Below are positions 24,624-33,435 of a stretch of 60,764 nucleotides of DNA, in pieces. Location: positions 1 to 60,764 of the forward strand of contig CALXAO010000013.1 of NCBI GenBank assembly GCA_944386295.1, read 5' to 3'. The notes below the pieces were generated by a model, which searched no databases, was not told the DNA's origin, and saw nothing but the letters and a program-made list of their open reading frames with translations. Numbering within the stretch: the stretch's first letter is position 1; each line of letters starts with the position of its first letter. The DNA comes from an uncultured Clostridia bacterium (GTDB lineage: Bacteria > Bacillota > Clostridia > Oscillospirales > UBA644). The position numbers and the translations under genes were made by a program.

Positions 24624-26261
24624 TTATTCTGTTTTTCGCAAACGAAAGCGTTGAATTTTACCCGAGTCTGTTTTAGGAAGTACCGGAACATATTCAATTA
24701 TCCGGGGATATTTGTAGGAGGCAGTGGATTCCTTAACAAATTTTTGCAGTTGGCGTGTTAAATTCCGGGTACCTTCATAGCCTGGCTGTAAAACGACGGT
24801 GGCCTTGATGGCAAAGCCTCGTTCGGCGTCAGGTATGCCGGTAACGGCGCATTCAAAAACTGCTGGGTGCTGTATCAGCACATTTTCTACCTCAAAGGGA
24901 CTAATTCTGTATCCGCAGGATTTAATAACATCATCGGTCCGACCTACATACCAGATGTAACCATCTTTGTCCTGATAAGCAAGGTCCCGGGTATGATACA
25001 TGCCATTTTTCCAAATTTCCTCTGTAGCTTCTGGATCTTTATCATAATGATCCATCAGTCCAAAATTTCCTGCCGGATTTGGCAAAATAACGATTTCTCC
25101 TGTCTCACCTTGGGGGACTGGTTGACCTTCTTCGTCCACAATCTGAACCCTGTAAAGGGGTGAGGGTTTTCCCATAGATCCTTCTCTGGATTTTTCTCCC
25201 TGGAAATTTCCAATAATCAGGGTTGTTTCAGTTTGACCATAGCCTTCTTTGATTTCCAGTCCCGTGTGCTCCTGAAATTTTCGAAAAATGTCCGGATTAA
25301 GAGCTTCTCCGGCGGTAGAAACCGAGTGAAGGGTGGAAAAATTATAGTTTTTAAGGCCACTTTTTACCAAAAACCGGTAAAATGTCGGTGGCGCACAAAA
25401 AGAACATACCTTGTAGTTTGCTGCTACTTCCAGCAGATCTCCAGGGTTAAAGTTAATGTAATCGTACACCAACACCGCACTTCCGCAGAGCCACTGGCCG
25501 TAAATTTTTCCCCAGGAGGCCTTCGCCCAACCGGTGTCTGCGACGCTGAGGTGAACTCCGTTATTTTCTGTATTTTGCCAGTATTTTGCAGTGGGGATGT
25601 GTCCCAGAGGATAGCCGTAATTGTGAACGACTGCTTTGGGATATCCGGTGGTTCCGGAGGTAAAATACATTATCATTGGGTCGGTACTAGGAATGACCTT
25701 GCGGGAAAATTTATCGGATTCCTTCTCCATGCCGGTATCCAGACGCAAAAATCCGGGACAATCCTGCCGCACGGTAAATTTCTGTTCCAAACCGCATTTT
25801 GCAGAGGCTGCCGTAACAGCTCCGGTCACCTCTGAGTCCTCCGTGCAGACAATGGCTTTGATTGAAGCCGACTGAATCCGATAAATCAGGTCTTCTTCAC
25901 GGAGCATATAAGACGCCGGAATAGCAACAGCACCTATGCGGTGCAAGGCAAGAAGCGTATACCAATATTCAAAATGCCGTCGGAGAAGAAGGAGGACCCG
26001 ATCACCTCGACGGATTCCCTGTTTTGTCAGATAGTTGGCTGCCTGTGCTGATGCCTTGCTCATATAAAGGAAGGAAAAAATCTCTTCCCGTCCCTTGTGA
26101 TCTCGCCAGATAAGCGCCGTTTTGTCTGGTTCCTGCTGGGCAATTACATCCACTACGTCATTTGCAAAATTAAAATATTTCGGTACATGAAGGGAAAAAG
26201 ATCGGATACAGCCCTTTTCGTCCAGTTCTTCGCTGCAATAGTTTAAATAAAGAGGTTTCAT
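24624..26261 (-). CDS. Acyl-CoA synthetase (AMP-forming)
   Basis: 545 residues of the acyl/acetyl-CoA synthetase branch of the ANL superfamily. P-loop YFTSGTTGYPKAVVHN near residue 210, GEALNPD and GYGQTETTLIIGN near 330-350, TRDLAYQDKDGYIWYVGRTDDVIKSCGYRISPFEVE near 430 and the catalytic C-terminal Lys region LPKTDSGKIQRFRLR. It activates a carboxylic acid to its CoA thioester; medium-chain or branched acids are more likely than acetate, but this is not proven. Its ATG overlaps the accA stop (TAATG), so it is the last gene of the fatty-acid operon. Confidence 0.9.
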   Translation of the reverse strand: MKPLYLNYCSEELDEKGCIRSFSLHVPKYFNFANDVVDVIAQQEPDKTALIWRDHKGREEIFSFLYMSKASAQAANYLTKQGIRRGDRVLLLLRRHFEYWYTLLALHRIGAVAIPASYMLREEDLIYRIQSASIKAIVCTEDSEVTGAVTAASAKCGLEQKFTVRQDCPGFLRLDTGMEKESDKFSRKVIPSTDPMIMYFTSGTTGYPKAVVHNYGYPLGHIPTAKYWQNTENNGVHLSVADTGWAKASWGKIYGQWLCGSAVLVYDYINFNPGDLLEVAANYKVCSFCAPPTFYRFLVKSGLKNYNFSTLHSVSTAGEALNPDIFRKFQEHTGLEIKEGYGQTETTLIIGNFQGEKSREGSMGKPSPLYRVQIVDEEGQPVPQGETGEIVILPNPAGNFGLMDHYDKDPEATEEIWKNGMYHTRDLAYQDKDGYIWYVGRTDDVIKSCGYRISPFEVENVLIQHPAVFECAVTGIPDAERGFAIKATVVLQPGYEGTRNLTRQLQKFVKESTASYKYPRIIEYVPVLPKTDSGKIQRFRLRKTE

Positions 26262-27055
26262 TAAGCTTCCCCGTTTTCCGTGAAAATTCCGATTTTACGG
26301 AACCTCTGATATCGTTCTTCCAGCATTTGTCCAATGGGTTTGGACAGCAGCTCTGACAAATCCTGCAAATACCGGTTTTTTATTTGCTCACACATTTGGG
26401 GAAACCGGTCAAATGTCTCGGGAAATACTGCTTCTGCTACACCGAAGCGGAGCATATCCTCTGCCGTAATGTGCAGACAATCTGCTGCCTGCTCTACTTT
26501 GGCGGAATCCTTCCAAAGAATACTGGCGCATCCCTCGGGGGAAATTACAGAATATACTGCATTTTCCAACATATAAACCCGATCTGCCACGCCCAAGGCT
26601 AAAGCCCCTCCGCTCCCCCCTTCGCCGATAACGGTCGTGAGTATTGGTACTGTCAAACCTGCCATTTCCAGCAAATTTTCCGCAATGGCCAATCCCTGTC
26701 CCCGTTCTTCTGCATCAGCGCCGCAAAAGGCTCCTAGGGTGTCTACGAAGCAAAGCACCGGCCGACCAAATTTTTCGGCTTGTTTCATCAGTCGCAGGGC
26801 CTTTCGGTAGCCTTCCGGTTTGGGACAACCAAAGTTTCGAGCCAGTCGATCCTGTAAATCCTGCCCTTTTTCAATAGCCAAAAAGGTAACTGGAAGCCGC
26901 TCCAAATATCCAATTCCTCCCAGAATAGCTCCGTCCTCTCCATACCTCCGGTCTCCGTGTAGGAAAACCTGCTCGGTAAACAAGCTGTCAATATAGGCTC
27001 GGCCTGTGGGACGTCCGGTGGTTCGGGCAATTCGGAGTTTTTCGTAGGCGGTCAT
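26261..27055 (-). CDS. accA: Acetyl-CoA carboxylase carboxyltransferase subunit alpha
   Basis: 264 residues of crotonase-like carboxyltransferase. It opens with the usual TAYEKLRIARTTGRPTGRAYI; conserved segments include GDRRYGEDGAILGGIG, FVDTLGAFCGADAEERGQG and IGEGGSGGALALGVADRVYMLENAVYSVISPEGCASILW. It forms the heterotetramer that transfers CO2 from carboxybiotin to acetyl-CoA. It overlaps accD by 4 bp. Confidence 0.96.
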   Translation of the reverse strand: MTAYEKLRIARTTGRPTGRAYIDSLFTEQVFLHGDRRYGEDGAILGGIGYLERLPVTFLAIEKGQDLQDRLARNFGCPKPEGYRKALRLMKQAEKFGRPVLCFVDTLGAFCGADAEERGQGLAIAENLLEMAGLTVPILTTVIGEGGSGGALALGVADRVYMLENAVYSVISPEGCASILWKDSAKVEQAADCLHITAEDMLRFGVAEAVFPETFDRFPQMCEQIKNRYLQDLSELLSKPIGQMLEERYQRFRKIGIFTENGEA

Positions 27056-27876
27056 ATTCTCACCTCTCTGTTGTGCATTCGAAGCAGCAAAGCTATGGTC
27101 TCTTTTAGCTTGCTTCGGGAAACAATTTCATCCACAAAGCCATGCTGAAGCAAAAATTCCGACCGCTGAAAATCTTTTGGCAGATTGCTTCCGGTGGTTT
27201 GTTCCACTACCCTCCGTCCGGCAAAGCCGACCAAGGCGCCCGGTTCCGCTAAAATAATGTCGCCCTGCATGGCAAAACTTGCCGTTACGCCTCCGGTGGT
27301 AGGGTCTGTAAGCACTGTCAGATATAAATTCCCCGCATCGCTGTGTCTCCGTACCGCTGCGCTGACCTTAGCCATTTGCATTAGGGACACAATTCCTTCC
27401 TGCATTCGAGCACCCCCCGAGGCGGTAAACCCAAGGACCGGCAGCTGATGTTCCAGCGCGTATTCAAAGGCCCGGGTAATTTTTTCACCCACTACCGATC
27501 CCATACTTGCCATAATAAAATCTGGCTCCATGGCAAAAATTACACAGGGGTTTCCCTTAATTTTTGCTGTGCCGCAAACCACTGCGTCTTTTTCTCCGGT
27601 GGTATTTTCTGCTTCCCAGAGTTTTTGTGCATAGTTTGGAAATTGCAAAAAGTCCTGGCTGCTCAGATTCGGGCTGATTTCCTGAAAGGTTTTTTCGTCC
27701 GCAATCCATTGAATTCTCCGTCTTCCTCCAAATCGAAGATATTTTCCGCAGGAAGAGCAAAGATAGTCGTTTTTCCGTGCGACCTTGGCTGGAATTTCTG
27801 TTTTGCAGGATTTGCAGATTAAAGGTGCTTCGTCCTTTCCGGACAGCTTAGACAGCAGGTTAGTCAGAAACTTCAT
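27052..27876 (-). CDS. accD: Acetyl-CoA carboxylase carboxyltransferase subunit beta
   Basis: 274 residues. N-terminal four-Cys zinc ribbon (CKSCKTEIP...LCSSCGKYLRFG, residues ~21-48), then the crotonase fold with GFTASGGARMQEGIVSLMQMAKVSAA and LTDPTTGGVTASFAMQGDIILAEPGALVGFAG. Partner of AccA. Overlaps fabZ by 4 bp. Confidence 0.96.
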   Translation of the reverse strand: MKFLTNLLSKLSGKDEAPLICKSCKTEIPAKVARKNDYLCSSCGKYLRFGGRRRIQWIADEKTFQEISPNLSSQDFLQFPNYAQKLWEAENTTGEKDAVVCGTAKIKGNPCVIFAMEPDFIMASMGSVVGEKITRAFEYALEHQLPVLGFTASGGARMQEGIVSLMQMAKVSAAVRRHSDAGNLYLTVLTDPTTGGVTASFAMQGDIILAEPGALVGFAGRRVVEQTTGSNLPKDFQRSEFLLQHGFVDEIVSRSKLKETIALLLRMHNREVRI

Positions 27877-28304
27877 TCTGCAGCCTCCTTTTGCTCCGGT
27901 ACTAGCGCAAAGGAAAATTCTGCCTTAACACAAAGGGCGCCGTTAACTTTCCCCTTTGCTGAAGCAAAATAAAACTGACCCATGGTCCGTTCAATACGGC
28001 ATTCGGTTTCAAATACATCTCCTATCGTTACCGGACGCTTAAAGCGTACTTTGTCCAAGCCGGTAAAGAAAGGCAGGGTTTTTCCTGTGGTCTGCCCCAA
28101 CAGTACACAGGCGGATTGTGCCATAATTTCGCATAAAATAACCCCTGGAACCACTGGACGGCCAGGAAAATGTCCTTTAAGGAACCATTCTTCTCCGGTA
28201 ATGGTCTTTTTGCCGTGGGCAATTTCGTCTATTACCTCAGCCTCATCAATAAGAAGCATATTATCCCGGTGAGGAAGGATTTTTTTGATTTCTTCCTGAT
28301 TCAT
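27873..28304 (-). CDS. fabZ: 3-hydroxyacyl-ACP dehydratase FabZ
   Basis: 143 residues from the ATG at 28304 (a longer frame overlaps fabF and has no ribosome site). Opens IKKILPHRDNMLLIDE; catalytic His in HFPGRPVVPGVILCEIMAQ with the Glu of the hot-dog central helix. It dehydrates 3-hydroxyacyl-ACP in elongation. Starts 11 bp after fabF. Confidence 0.95.
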   Translation of the reverse strand: MNQEEIKKILPHRDNMLLIDEAEVIDEIAHGKKTITGEEWFLKGHFPGRPVVPGVILCEIMAQSACVLLGQTTGKTLPFFTGLDKVRFKRPVTIGDVFETECRIERTMGQFYFASAKGKVNGALCVKAEFSFALVPEQKEAAE

Positions 28305-28314
28305 AGCTTTCTCC

Positions 28315-29541
28315 TTACAGTGTCCGGAAAGCAATGCAGGTGTCATGACCTCCAAAGCCCAGAGAGGTGGAAATGGCTCCCCGAATTTCCGTGTAAACCG
28401 CCTTAAGCGGGGTGTAATTCAGGTCGCATTCCTCATCCGGTTCTAACAAGTTAATGGTGGGGGGAACAACTCCTTTTTTCAGAGTAAACAAACACGCGAT
28501 GGCCTCTGCTGCTCCGGCCGCACCCAGCATATGTCCGGTCATGGACTTAGTAGAGCTGATATGCAATCGGTATGCATCCTGTCCAAAAGCTCTCTTAAAA
28601 GCAGTGGTTTCGGTGATATCGTTGAGATGCGTTCCTGTACCGTGAGCATTTACGTAAAGGGTTTCCGCTGGTACATCTCCCATGTTCTGCATTGCCTGGC
28701 GAATAGCCCGGATGGTACAGGTTGCTTCCGGATCAGGTGCGGTAATGTGATGTGCATCGCAGGCAGCACCGTAACCGCACACTTCTGCGTAAATTTTTGC
28801 ACCCCGGGCCTTTGCGTGTTCATATTCTTCCAGAATCAGAGTTGCTGCGCCTTCCCCGATAACAAATCCGCCCCGGCGTTTGTCAAAGGGTAAGGAGGCT
28901 GCGTTTTTGTCTTCTGCTGCGGACAATGCCATACAGTTGCCGAACCCGGCTACCGTCAAGGGAACAATGGCGGCTTCCGATCCTCCGCAGATAATGGCCT
29001 TAGCATATCCGTGGCAAATGGCACGATAGGCTTCACCGATGGCAGTAGTGCCGGTAGCGCAAGCGGTAGACAGTGCTAGGGAAGAGCCTTTGGCATGAAA
29101 CCGGATGGCAATATTTCCTGCTGCAATATTCATAATCATTTTCGGTACAAATTGAGGTGAAACATAGTTTGCACCATTTTCCAGATTTGCTTGATCTTCC
29201 TTACAAAGTGTCTGAATTCCCCCAATGCCGGTTCCGTAATAAACGCCTAGGTCTTCGTCAGCAATCTGTCCCTCCAGGCCGCTGTCATTCATTGCTTCCT
29301 GGGAAGCTATCAGCGCGTACTGTACAAAGGGGTCTGTTTTCCGGGCCGCTGCCTTGCCCAGCAACGTTGCTACATCCAGGCCCTTGACCTCTGCGCCCAT
29401 TTTAAACCGTGATTCGCTTATATCAAAGCGGGAAATAGTGTCAATTCCGTTTACACCTGCTTCCAGGGCAGCCCAGTATTCCGGAACATTATTTCCGATA
29501 GGGGTTACCGCCCCAATGCCGGTTACTACAACTCGATTCAT
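28315..29541 (-). CDS. fabF: 3-oxoacyl-ACP synthase II FabF
   Basis: 408 residues. Catalytic Cys in STACATGTTAIGEAYR near residue 163, His residues in NAHGTGTHLND (~302) and STKSMTGHMLGAAGAAEAI (~335), and the GFGGHDTCIAFR C-terminal strand. It condenses malonyl-ACP with acyl-ACP. Here it is directly followed by fabZ, without accB in between. Confidence 0.97.
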   Translation of the reverse strand: MNRVVVTGIGAVTPIGNNVPEYWAALEAGVNGIDTISRFDISESRFKMGAEVKGLDVATLLGKAAARKTDPFVQYALIASQEAMNDSGLEGQIADEDLGVYYGTGIGGIQTLCKEDQANLENGANYVSPQFVPKMIMNIAAGNIAIRFHAKGSSLALSTACATGTTAIGEAYRAICHGYAKAIICGGSEAAIVPLTVAGFGNCMALSAAEDKNAASLPFDKRRGGFVIGEGAATLILEEYEHAKARGAKIYAEVCGYGAACDAHHITAPDPEATCTIRAIRQAMQNMGDVPAETLYVNAHGTGTHLNDITETTAFKRAFGQDAYRLHISSTKSMTGHMLGAAGAAEAIACLFTLKKGVVPPTINLLEPDEECDLNYTPLKAVYTEIRGAISTSLGFGGHDTCIAFRTL

Positions 29542-29552
29542 GCTGTTTCCTC

Positions 29553-30275
29553 CTACATTGCAATTCCGCCATCAATGCGGATTACTTCTCCGGTAATATA
29601 ATTGGCATTTTCCGACGCCAAAAATGCTACAAGCCGGGCGACTTCCCATGCTTCTCCCATTCTCCGCAAGGGAATGTTCTTAGCAATGACGTCAGCATCA
29701 AATCCGGCGGTCATGTCTGTACGGATAAAGCCGGGTGCAATAGCGTTGCAGGTAATGCCTCGGGAGGCTAGTTCTTTGGCTATGGACTTTGTGAGTCCTA
29801 TGATTCCTGCTTTTGAGGCCGAATAGTTTGTCTGACCGGCGTTTCCCATTAGTCCCGATACGGAACTGACATTCACAATTTTTCCCTGCTTTTTCCGGAG
29901 AAAGACCGGATAAAGCAATTTAATCATATGAAAGGCGCCTTTCAAATTTACATCTACCACTGCGTCAAAATCCTCCGGAGACATGGCCAGAACTAATTTA
30001 TCCCGGGTAATTCCGGCATTGTTAACCAAAATGTCCACCGTACCAAAGTCGGCTAATACCTGCTTGACAGTCTTTTCGCACTGGGTATAATCGGCGACAT
30101 CGCATACATATGCTTTGGCGTTCGTTCCCAACGCTTCCAGCGTTTCCTTGGCGCGTTCCGGCTCGCCTACATATAAAAAGGCAACGCTGGCCCCTTGTGC
30201 GGCAAAAGTTTCACAGATTGACCGTCCAATGCCCTGACTTCCACCTGTGACCAATACGGTTTTTCCTTCAAACAT
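29553..30275 (-). CDS. fabG: 3-oxoacyl-ACP reductase FabG
   Basis: 240 residues, a short-chain dehydrogenase. TGGSQGIGRSI cofactor loop at residues 10-20, NNAGITRD at ~86, catalytic Ser-Tyr-Lys in SSVSGLMGNAGQTNYSASKAG (~135-155), and IAPGFIRTDMT. It uses NADPH to reduce 3-oxoacyl-ACP. Overlaps fabD by 8 bp. Confidence 0.97.
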   Translation of the reverse strand: MFEGKTVLVTGGSQGIGRSICETFAAQGASVAFLYVGEPERAKETLEALGTNAKAYVCDVADYTQCEKTVKQVLADFGTVDILVNNAGITRDKLVLAMSPEDFDAVVDVNLKGAFHMIKLLYPVFLRKKQGKIVNVSSVSGLMGNAGQTNYSASKAGIIGLTKSIAKELASRGITCNAIAPGFIRTDMTAGFDADVIAKNIPLRRMGEAWEVARLVAFLASENANYITGEVIRIDGGIAM

Positions 30276-31188
30276 GGCTTAAAACCTCCTGTCCAATCGC
30301 CGCTGCTTCTTCTGCTGTTTCCACAGCATAAATCAAAGCATCGGGCAGGGTTTTCTGAATTAATTTTTTCAGCGTGGTACCTACGCCGGTTTCAATAAAG
30401 ATGTCAAAGCCCTCTTTTGCTAACCGGCGAATTGTATTTTCCCACTGAACCGGATGGTTCATCTGCCGGGTCAAAAGGCTTGCGATGTCTTCCGTATAGG
30501 GTTGCGCTGTGCAGTTGGAATAGACTGGAATTTCCGGCATGCGCAGATTTTTTTGCTGTAAAAAAGTACCGAAAGCTTCCGCTGCGTCATTCATATAGGG
30601 GGAATGAAATGCACCGCTAACCGCCAAAGGCACAGCGCGACCTCCGGCTTGACGTACTGCGACAGAAAACGCTTCCAAAGAGTCTTTGGCTCCCGATACT
30701 ACCAATTGGCCCGGACAGTTATAATTCACCGGATAAACCCGGTCAAATTGCTGGGCCAACGTTTCCACCGCAGCATTTTCCATTTTTACCACTGCTACCA
30801 TTCCAGTGTCGGCTTGTCGGTTGGCTTCTCCCATGAGCTGCCCCCTACGACAGACGATGGAAAAGCCTTCTTCTAGGGAAAAGGCTCCACCAAAGGCTAG
30901 GGCCGCTATTTCTCCTAAGGAAAATCCGGCCAGAGCTTGAGGTACGATTCCCTCCTCTTCCAGAGCTATTGCTGCTGCTAAATCAGCTAAATACAGGCAA
31001 GGCTGAGTATTTTCGGTTTGTTTTAGTTCTTCCTGCGTTCCCCGTAAACATTGCTCTGTGGTTCCCGGACGAATCCGGTCAGCCGCAGCAAACAGGTCTG
31101 CAACACGGTCATATCGTTCAATCAGGTCCTGGGCCATTCCAGGATGCTGAGCCCCTTGACCGGAAAAAACAAAAGCTATTTTACCCAT
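30268..31188 (-). CDS. fabD: Malonyl-CoA:ACP transacylase FabD
   Basis: 306 residues. FSGQGAQHPGMA near the N-terminus, nucleophile elbow GFSLGE near residue 92, catalytic His in SGAFHSPYM near 198, ETGVGTTL near the C-terminus. It charges ACP with malonyl for chain elongation. Overlaps fabK by 13 bp, the largest overlap in this operon. Confidence 0.96.
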   Translation of the reverse strand: MGKIAFVFSGQGAQHPGMAQDLIERYDRVADLFAAADRIRPGTTEQCLRGTQEELKQTENTQPCLYLADLAAAIALEEEGIVPQALAGFSLGEIAALAFGGAFSLEEGFSIVCRRGQLMGEANRQADTGMVAVVKMENAAVETLAQQFDRVYPVNYNCPGQLVVSGAKDSLEAFSVAVRQAGGRAVPLAVSGAFHSPYMNDAAEAFGTFLQQKNLRMPEIPVYSNCTAQPYTEDIASLLTRQMNHPVQWENTIRRLAKEGFDIFIETGVGTTLKKLIQKTLPDALIYAVETAEEAAAIGQEVLSHV

Positions 31189-32126
31189 AGGGATGCTCCT
31201 TTCAGCAATATTTCTGCTTCTTCTGTTACCTGACGAATAATTTCTGCTGCCGGCATCTCTTCCCGAACCAGACCGGAAATCTGTCCGGCCAGAAGACAGC
31301 CATTTTTTACATCGCCCTCTATAGCTGCCCGCCGCAACGATCCTACGCCAAGTTCAGCGATATCTTCCGCTGTGGTTTCGGGTAAATATTCGGTTTTTAA
31401 AAAATTACGGGTAAAGGTATTTTTAATACAACGGCAGGTATTTCCGCCAAACCGGCGGCCGGTAGTCACGGTGGAAATGTCGCCTGCCTTCAGCACTGCC
31501 TGCTTGTATGCGGGATGAACGCTGCATTCACAGGCGACTAAAAACCGGGTTCCCATTTGAACCCCCTGGGCTCCCAGCATCATGGCGGCCGCCATGCCTC
31601 TACCGTCTGCAATACCGCCTGCGGCTAAAACAGGAATAGACACCGCATCACAAACTTGAGGGACAATTGCCATTGTCGTCAGTTCTCCAATATGGCCGCC
31701 GGACTCCTGCCCCTCAGCAATCACCGCCGCAGCTCCCGCATCCTGAGCCATCTTAGCCATAGCGACTGAGGCGACAACCGGAATGACAGTAATGCCTGCT
31801 TCCAGCCATTGGGGCATGTATTGGGTGGGGCGCCCTGCGCCGGTAGTTACAACCGCCACTTTTTCCTCTGCTACGAGTGCGGCAACTTCTGCGACATGCG
31901 GACTCATGAGCATAATATTTACACCAAAAGGCTTATCGGTCAGATTTCGAGCCGTCCGGATCTGCTCCCGCAGATAGTTTTTATCAGCGTTCATGGCTGA
32001 AATAATTCCTAGGCCGCCTCCTTCCGAGACGGCCGCCGCCAATTTTCCATCCGAAATCCAGGCCATACCGCCTTGGAAGATCGGATACCGGATGCCCAGT
32101 AAATCACAAATTTGGGAAGAAATCAT
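31176..32126 (-). CDS. fabK: FMN-dependent enoyl-ACP reductase FabK
   Basis: 316 residues of the nitronate monooxygenase/FabK fold. Opens LLGIRYPIFQGGMAWISDGKLAAAVSEGGGLGII; GQESGGHIGELTTMAIVPQV and AAGGIADGRGMAAAMMLGAQGVQMGTRFL are the FMN and phosphate-binding segments. It carries out the last reduction of each cycle, and no FabI-type gene is in the cluster. FabK makes the cell insensitive to triclosan-type FabI inhibitors. Confidence 0.94.
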   Translation of the reverse strand: MISSQICDLLGIRYPIFQGGMAWISDGKLAAAVSEGGGLGIISAMNADKNYLREQIRTARNLTDKPFGVNIMLMSPHVAEVAALVAEEKVAVVTTGAGRPTQYMPQWLEAGITVIPVVASVAMAKMAQDAGAAAVIAEGQESGGHIGELTTMAIVPQVCDAVSIPVLAAGGIADGRGMAAAMMLGAQGVQMGTRFLVACECSVHPAYKQAVLKAGDISTVTTGRRFGGNTCRCIKNTFTRNFLKTEYLPETTAEDIAELGVGSLRRAAIEGDVKNGCLLAGQISGLVREEMPAAEIIRQVTEEAEILLKGASLWVK

Positions 32127-32133
32127 ACGTTTT

Positions 32134-32355
32134 TCACGCTTTCAGTGCATCAAGCTTCGCAACGATGTCCCCAACTGTTTTTAACGATCCATCCATTTCC
32201 AACTTGACGCCAAACTCATTTTCCAGATTCAGTACCAATTCGGCAATATCCAAAGAGTCAATTCCCAGGTCGCTCAATGCCGTTTCGGTTGTGATTTCAG
32301 AGGCCTCCATATCGGAAATTTCAGAAATCATTTCTGCAACTTTTTCCAGTGTCAT
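32134..32355 (-). CDS. acpP: Acyl carrier protein
   Basis: 73 residues, acidic. The phosphopantetheine site is the Ser in LGIDSLDIAELVLNLE near residue 34. It carries growing acyl chains. First gene of the operon, 8 bp before fabK, with AGGAGGA upstream. A weak -10-like TACACT on the minus strand near 32411 may belong to its promoter. Confidence 0.96.
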   Translation of the reverse strand: MTLEKVAEMISEISDMEASEITTETALSDLGIDSLDIAELVLNLENEFGVKLEMDGSLKTVGDIVAKLDALKA

Positions 32356-32528
32356 AATAAAAAATCCTCCTGCTATTTTGGTAAAATTTTGGTATTCATT
32401 CTTTTAGTGTACCTCTTTTGGAAAAAGGTTACACCGAATTTGAAAAAAATTTTAATCTTATCGGGTATTCATTCAAAGAAATGACACGAATATCGACTAT
32501 TATATAATTTAAAGAAGGGAGTGTGCGG

Positions 32529-33044
32529 ATGAAAGAGTTTGAAGAAATTTATAGGGAGAACTATTCTTTTATTTACGGCTTTCTCCGCAAGCTTTGCGGA
32601 AATCGGGAATTGGCAGAGGAACTGTCGGGGGAAACCTTTTATCAGGCTTTCCGGTCTTTTCGGAAATTCCGAGGCGAAAGCAAAGTATCTACTTGGCTGA
32701 CGGCTATCGCAAAACATGTGTATTATCACTATTTAAAATCGCACCGTCTTTCTTTGGATACCATCAGCTTAGATACCGTCGAAGATGTTTTGGCTGGGAA
32801 TTCTCTGCCGACCGCAGGGCCAGAGATCGGATTGCTTCAGGAGGAACAGCGGCAGGCGCTGCGGCGGACGCTTCGAAAACTTCCCGACAAATACCGGGAT
32901 GTAGTACTCCTGCGGATCTATGCCGATCTTCCCTTTGCAGAGGTGGCGGCTGCTCTGAAAATTAGTGAAAATTCTGCAAAAGTAATTTATTGTCGGGCAA
33001 AAAAAATGTTATCGGAGGAATTGAAGCATGAATTTGACTTGTGA
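32529..33044 (+). CDS. ECF-type RNA polymerase sigma factor
   Basis: 171 residues. Sigma region 2 (YRENYSFIYGFLRKLCGNRELAEELSGETFYQAF, then FRKFRGESKVSTWLTAIAKHVYYHYL) and region 4 (LRKLPDKYRDVVLLRIYADLPFAEVAAALKISENSAKVIYCRAKKML). It redirects RNA polymerase when released by its anti-sigma factor. ATG 32529 is preferred over GTG 32523 because GGGAG lies 8 nt upstream. Transcribed divergently from the fatty-acid operon, so a link to envelope or lipid stress is plausible but only inferred. The anti-sigma gene overlaps its 3' end. Confidence 0.92.
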   Translation: MKEFEEIYRENYSFIYGFLRKLCGNRELAEELSGETFYQAFRSFRKFRGESKVSTWLTAIAKHVYYHYLKSHRLSLDTISLDTVEDVLAGNSLPTAGPEIGLLQEEQRQALRRTLRKLPDKYRDVVLLRIYADLPFAEVAAALKISENSAKVIYCRAKKMLSEELKHEFDL

Positions 33045-33351
33045 TACTGTGATGGATCTGTTTCCTTTATATTATGACGGCCTAGCCAGCCAGTCCAGTC
33101 GGGAGGCCATTCGCCGCCATCTTCGGACATGTCCTTCTTGCCGGGAGTTTGTTCACCGGTATCGGGAAACTGCTAGTCATCCGGCCCCCTGTGGGTCGGA
33201 GTCTCTTCCTGATTTTGACCAGGGGTACCGGAATTTGGCTGACCGTTTGAAACGGCGGCATATCATTAAGACCTCCGCCTTTTCCTTTGTCTTAGCTGTC
33301 TGTCTGGCTACTTTGGCCGCCAGTTTTTTTCTTAAACGAAACGGACGGTAA
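33028..33351 (+). CDS. Zinc-finger anti-sigma factor (zf-HC2 type)
   Basis: 107 residues. The ZAS motif HLRTCPSC near residues 30-37 with an upstream Cys/Asp-rich start (MDLFPLYYDGLAS), and one membrane helix near the C-terminus (FSFVLAVCLATLAASFFL). It would hold the adjacent ECF sigma factor inactive at the membrane. It overlaps the sigma gene by 17 bp. Confidence 0.9.
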   Translation: MNLTCDTVMDLFPLYYDGLASQSSREAIRRHLRTCPSCREFVHRYRETASHPAPCGSESLPDFDQGYRNLADRLKRRHIIKTSAFSFVLAVCLATLAASFFLKRNGR

Positions 33352-33362
33352 AAAGAAATGTT

Positions 33363-33406
33363 CCTCTCGGCGTACCCTCCGCAAGGAAGGTACGCCGAGG
33401 GGCTTT
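33363..33406 (+). terminator. Terminator of the sigma/anti-sigma operon
   Basis: An 11-bp perfect stem (CTCGGCGTACC / GGTACGCCGAG) extended by three more pairs, followed by CTTTGTAT. Starts 11 bp after the anti-sigma stop. It also marks the left edge of the atypical island. Confidence 0.85.
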
Positions 33407-33435
33407 GTATCTCAATTTAATAATAATTTTGTTAA

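Noticed and set aside
32356..32528. FapR- or FabT-type operator upstream of acpP
   Set aside because: I could not find a convincing palindrome matching either operator.
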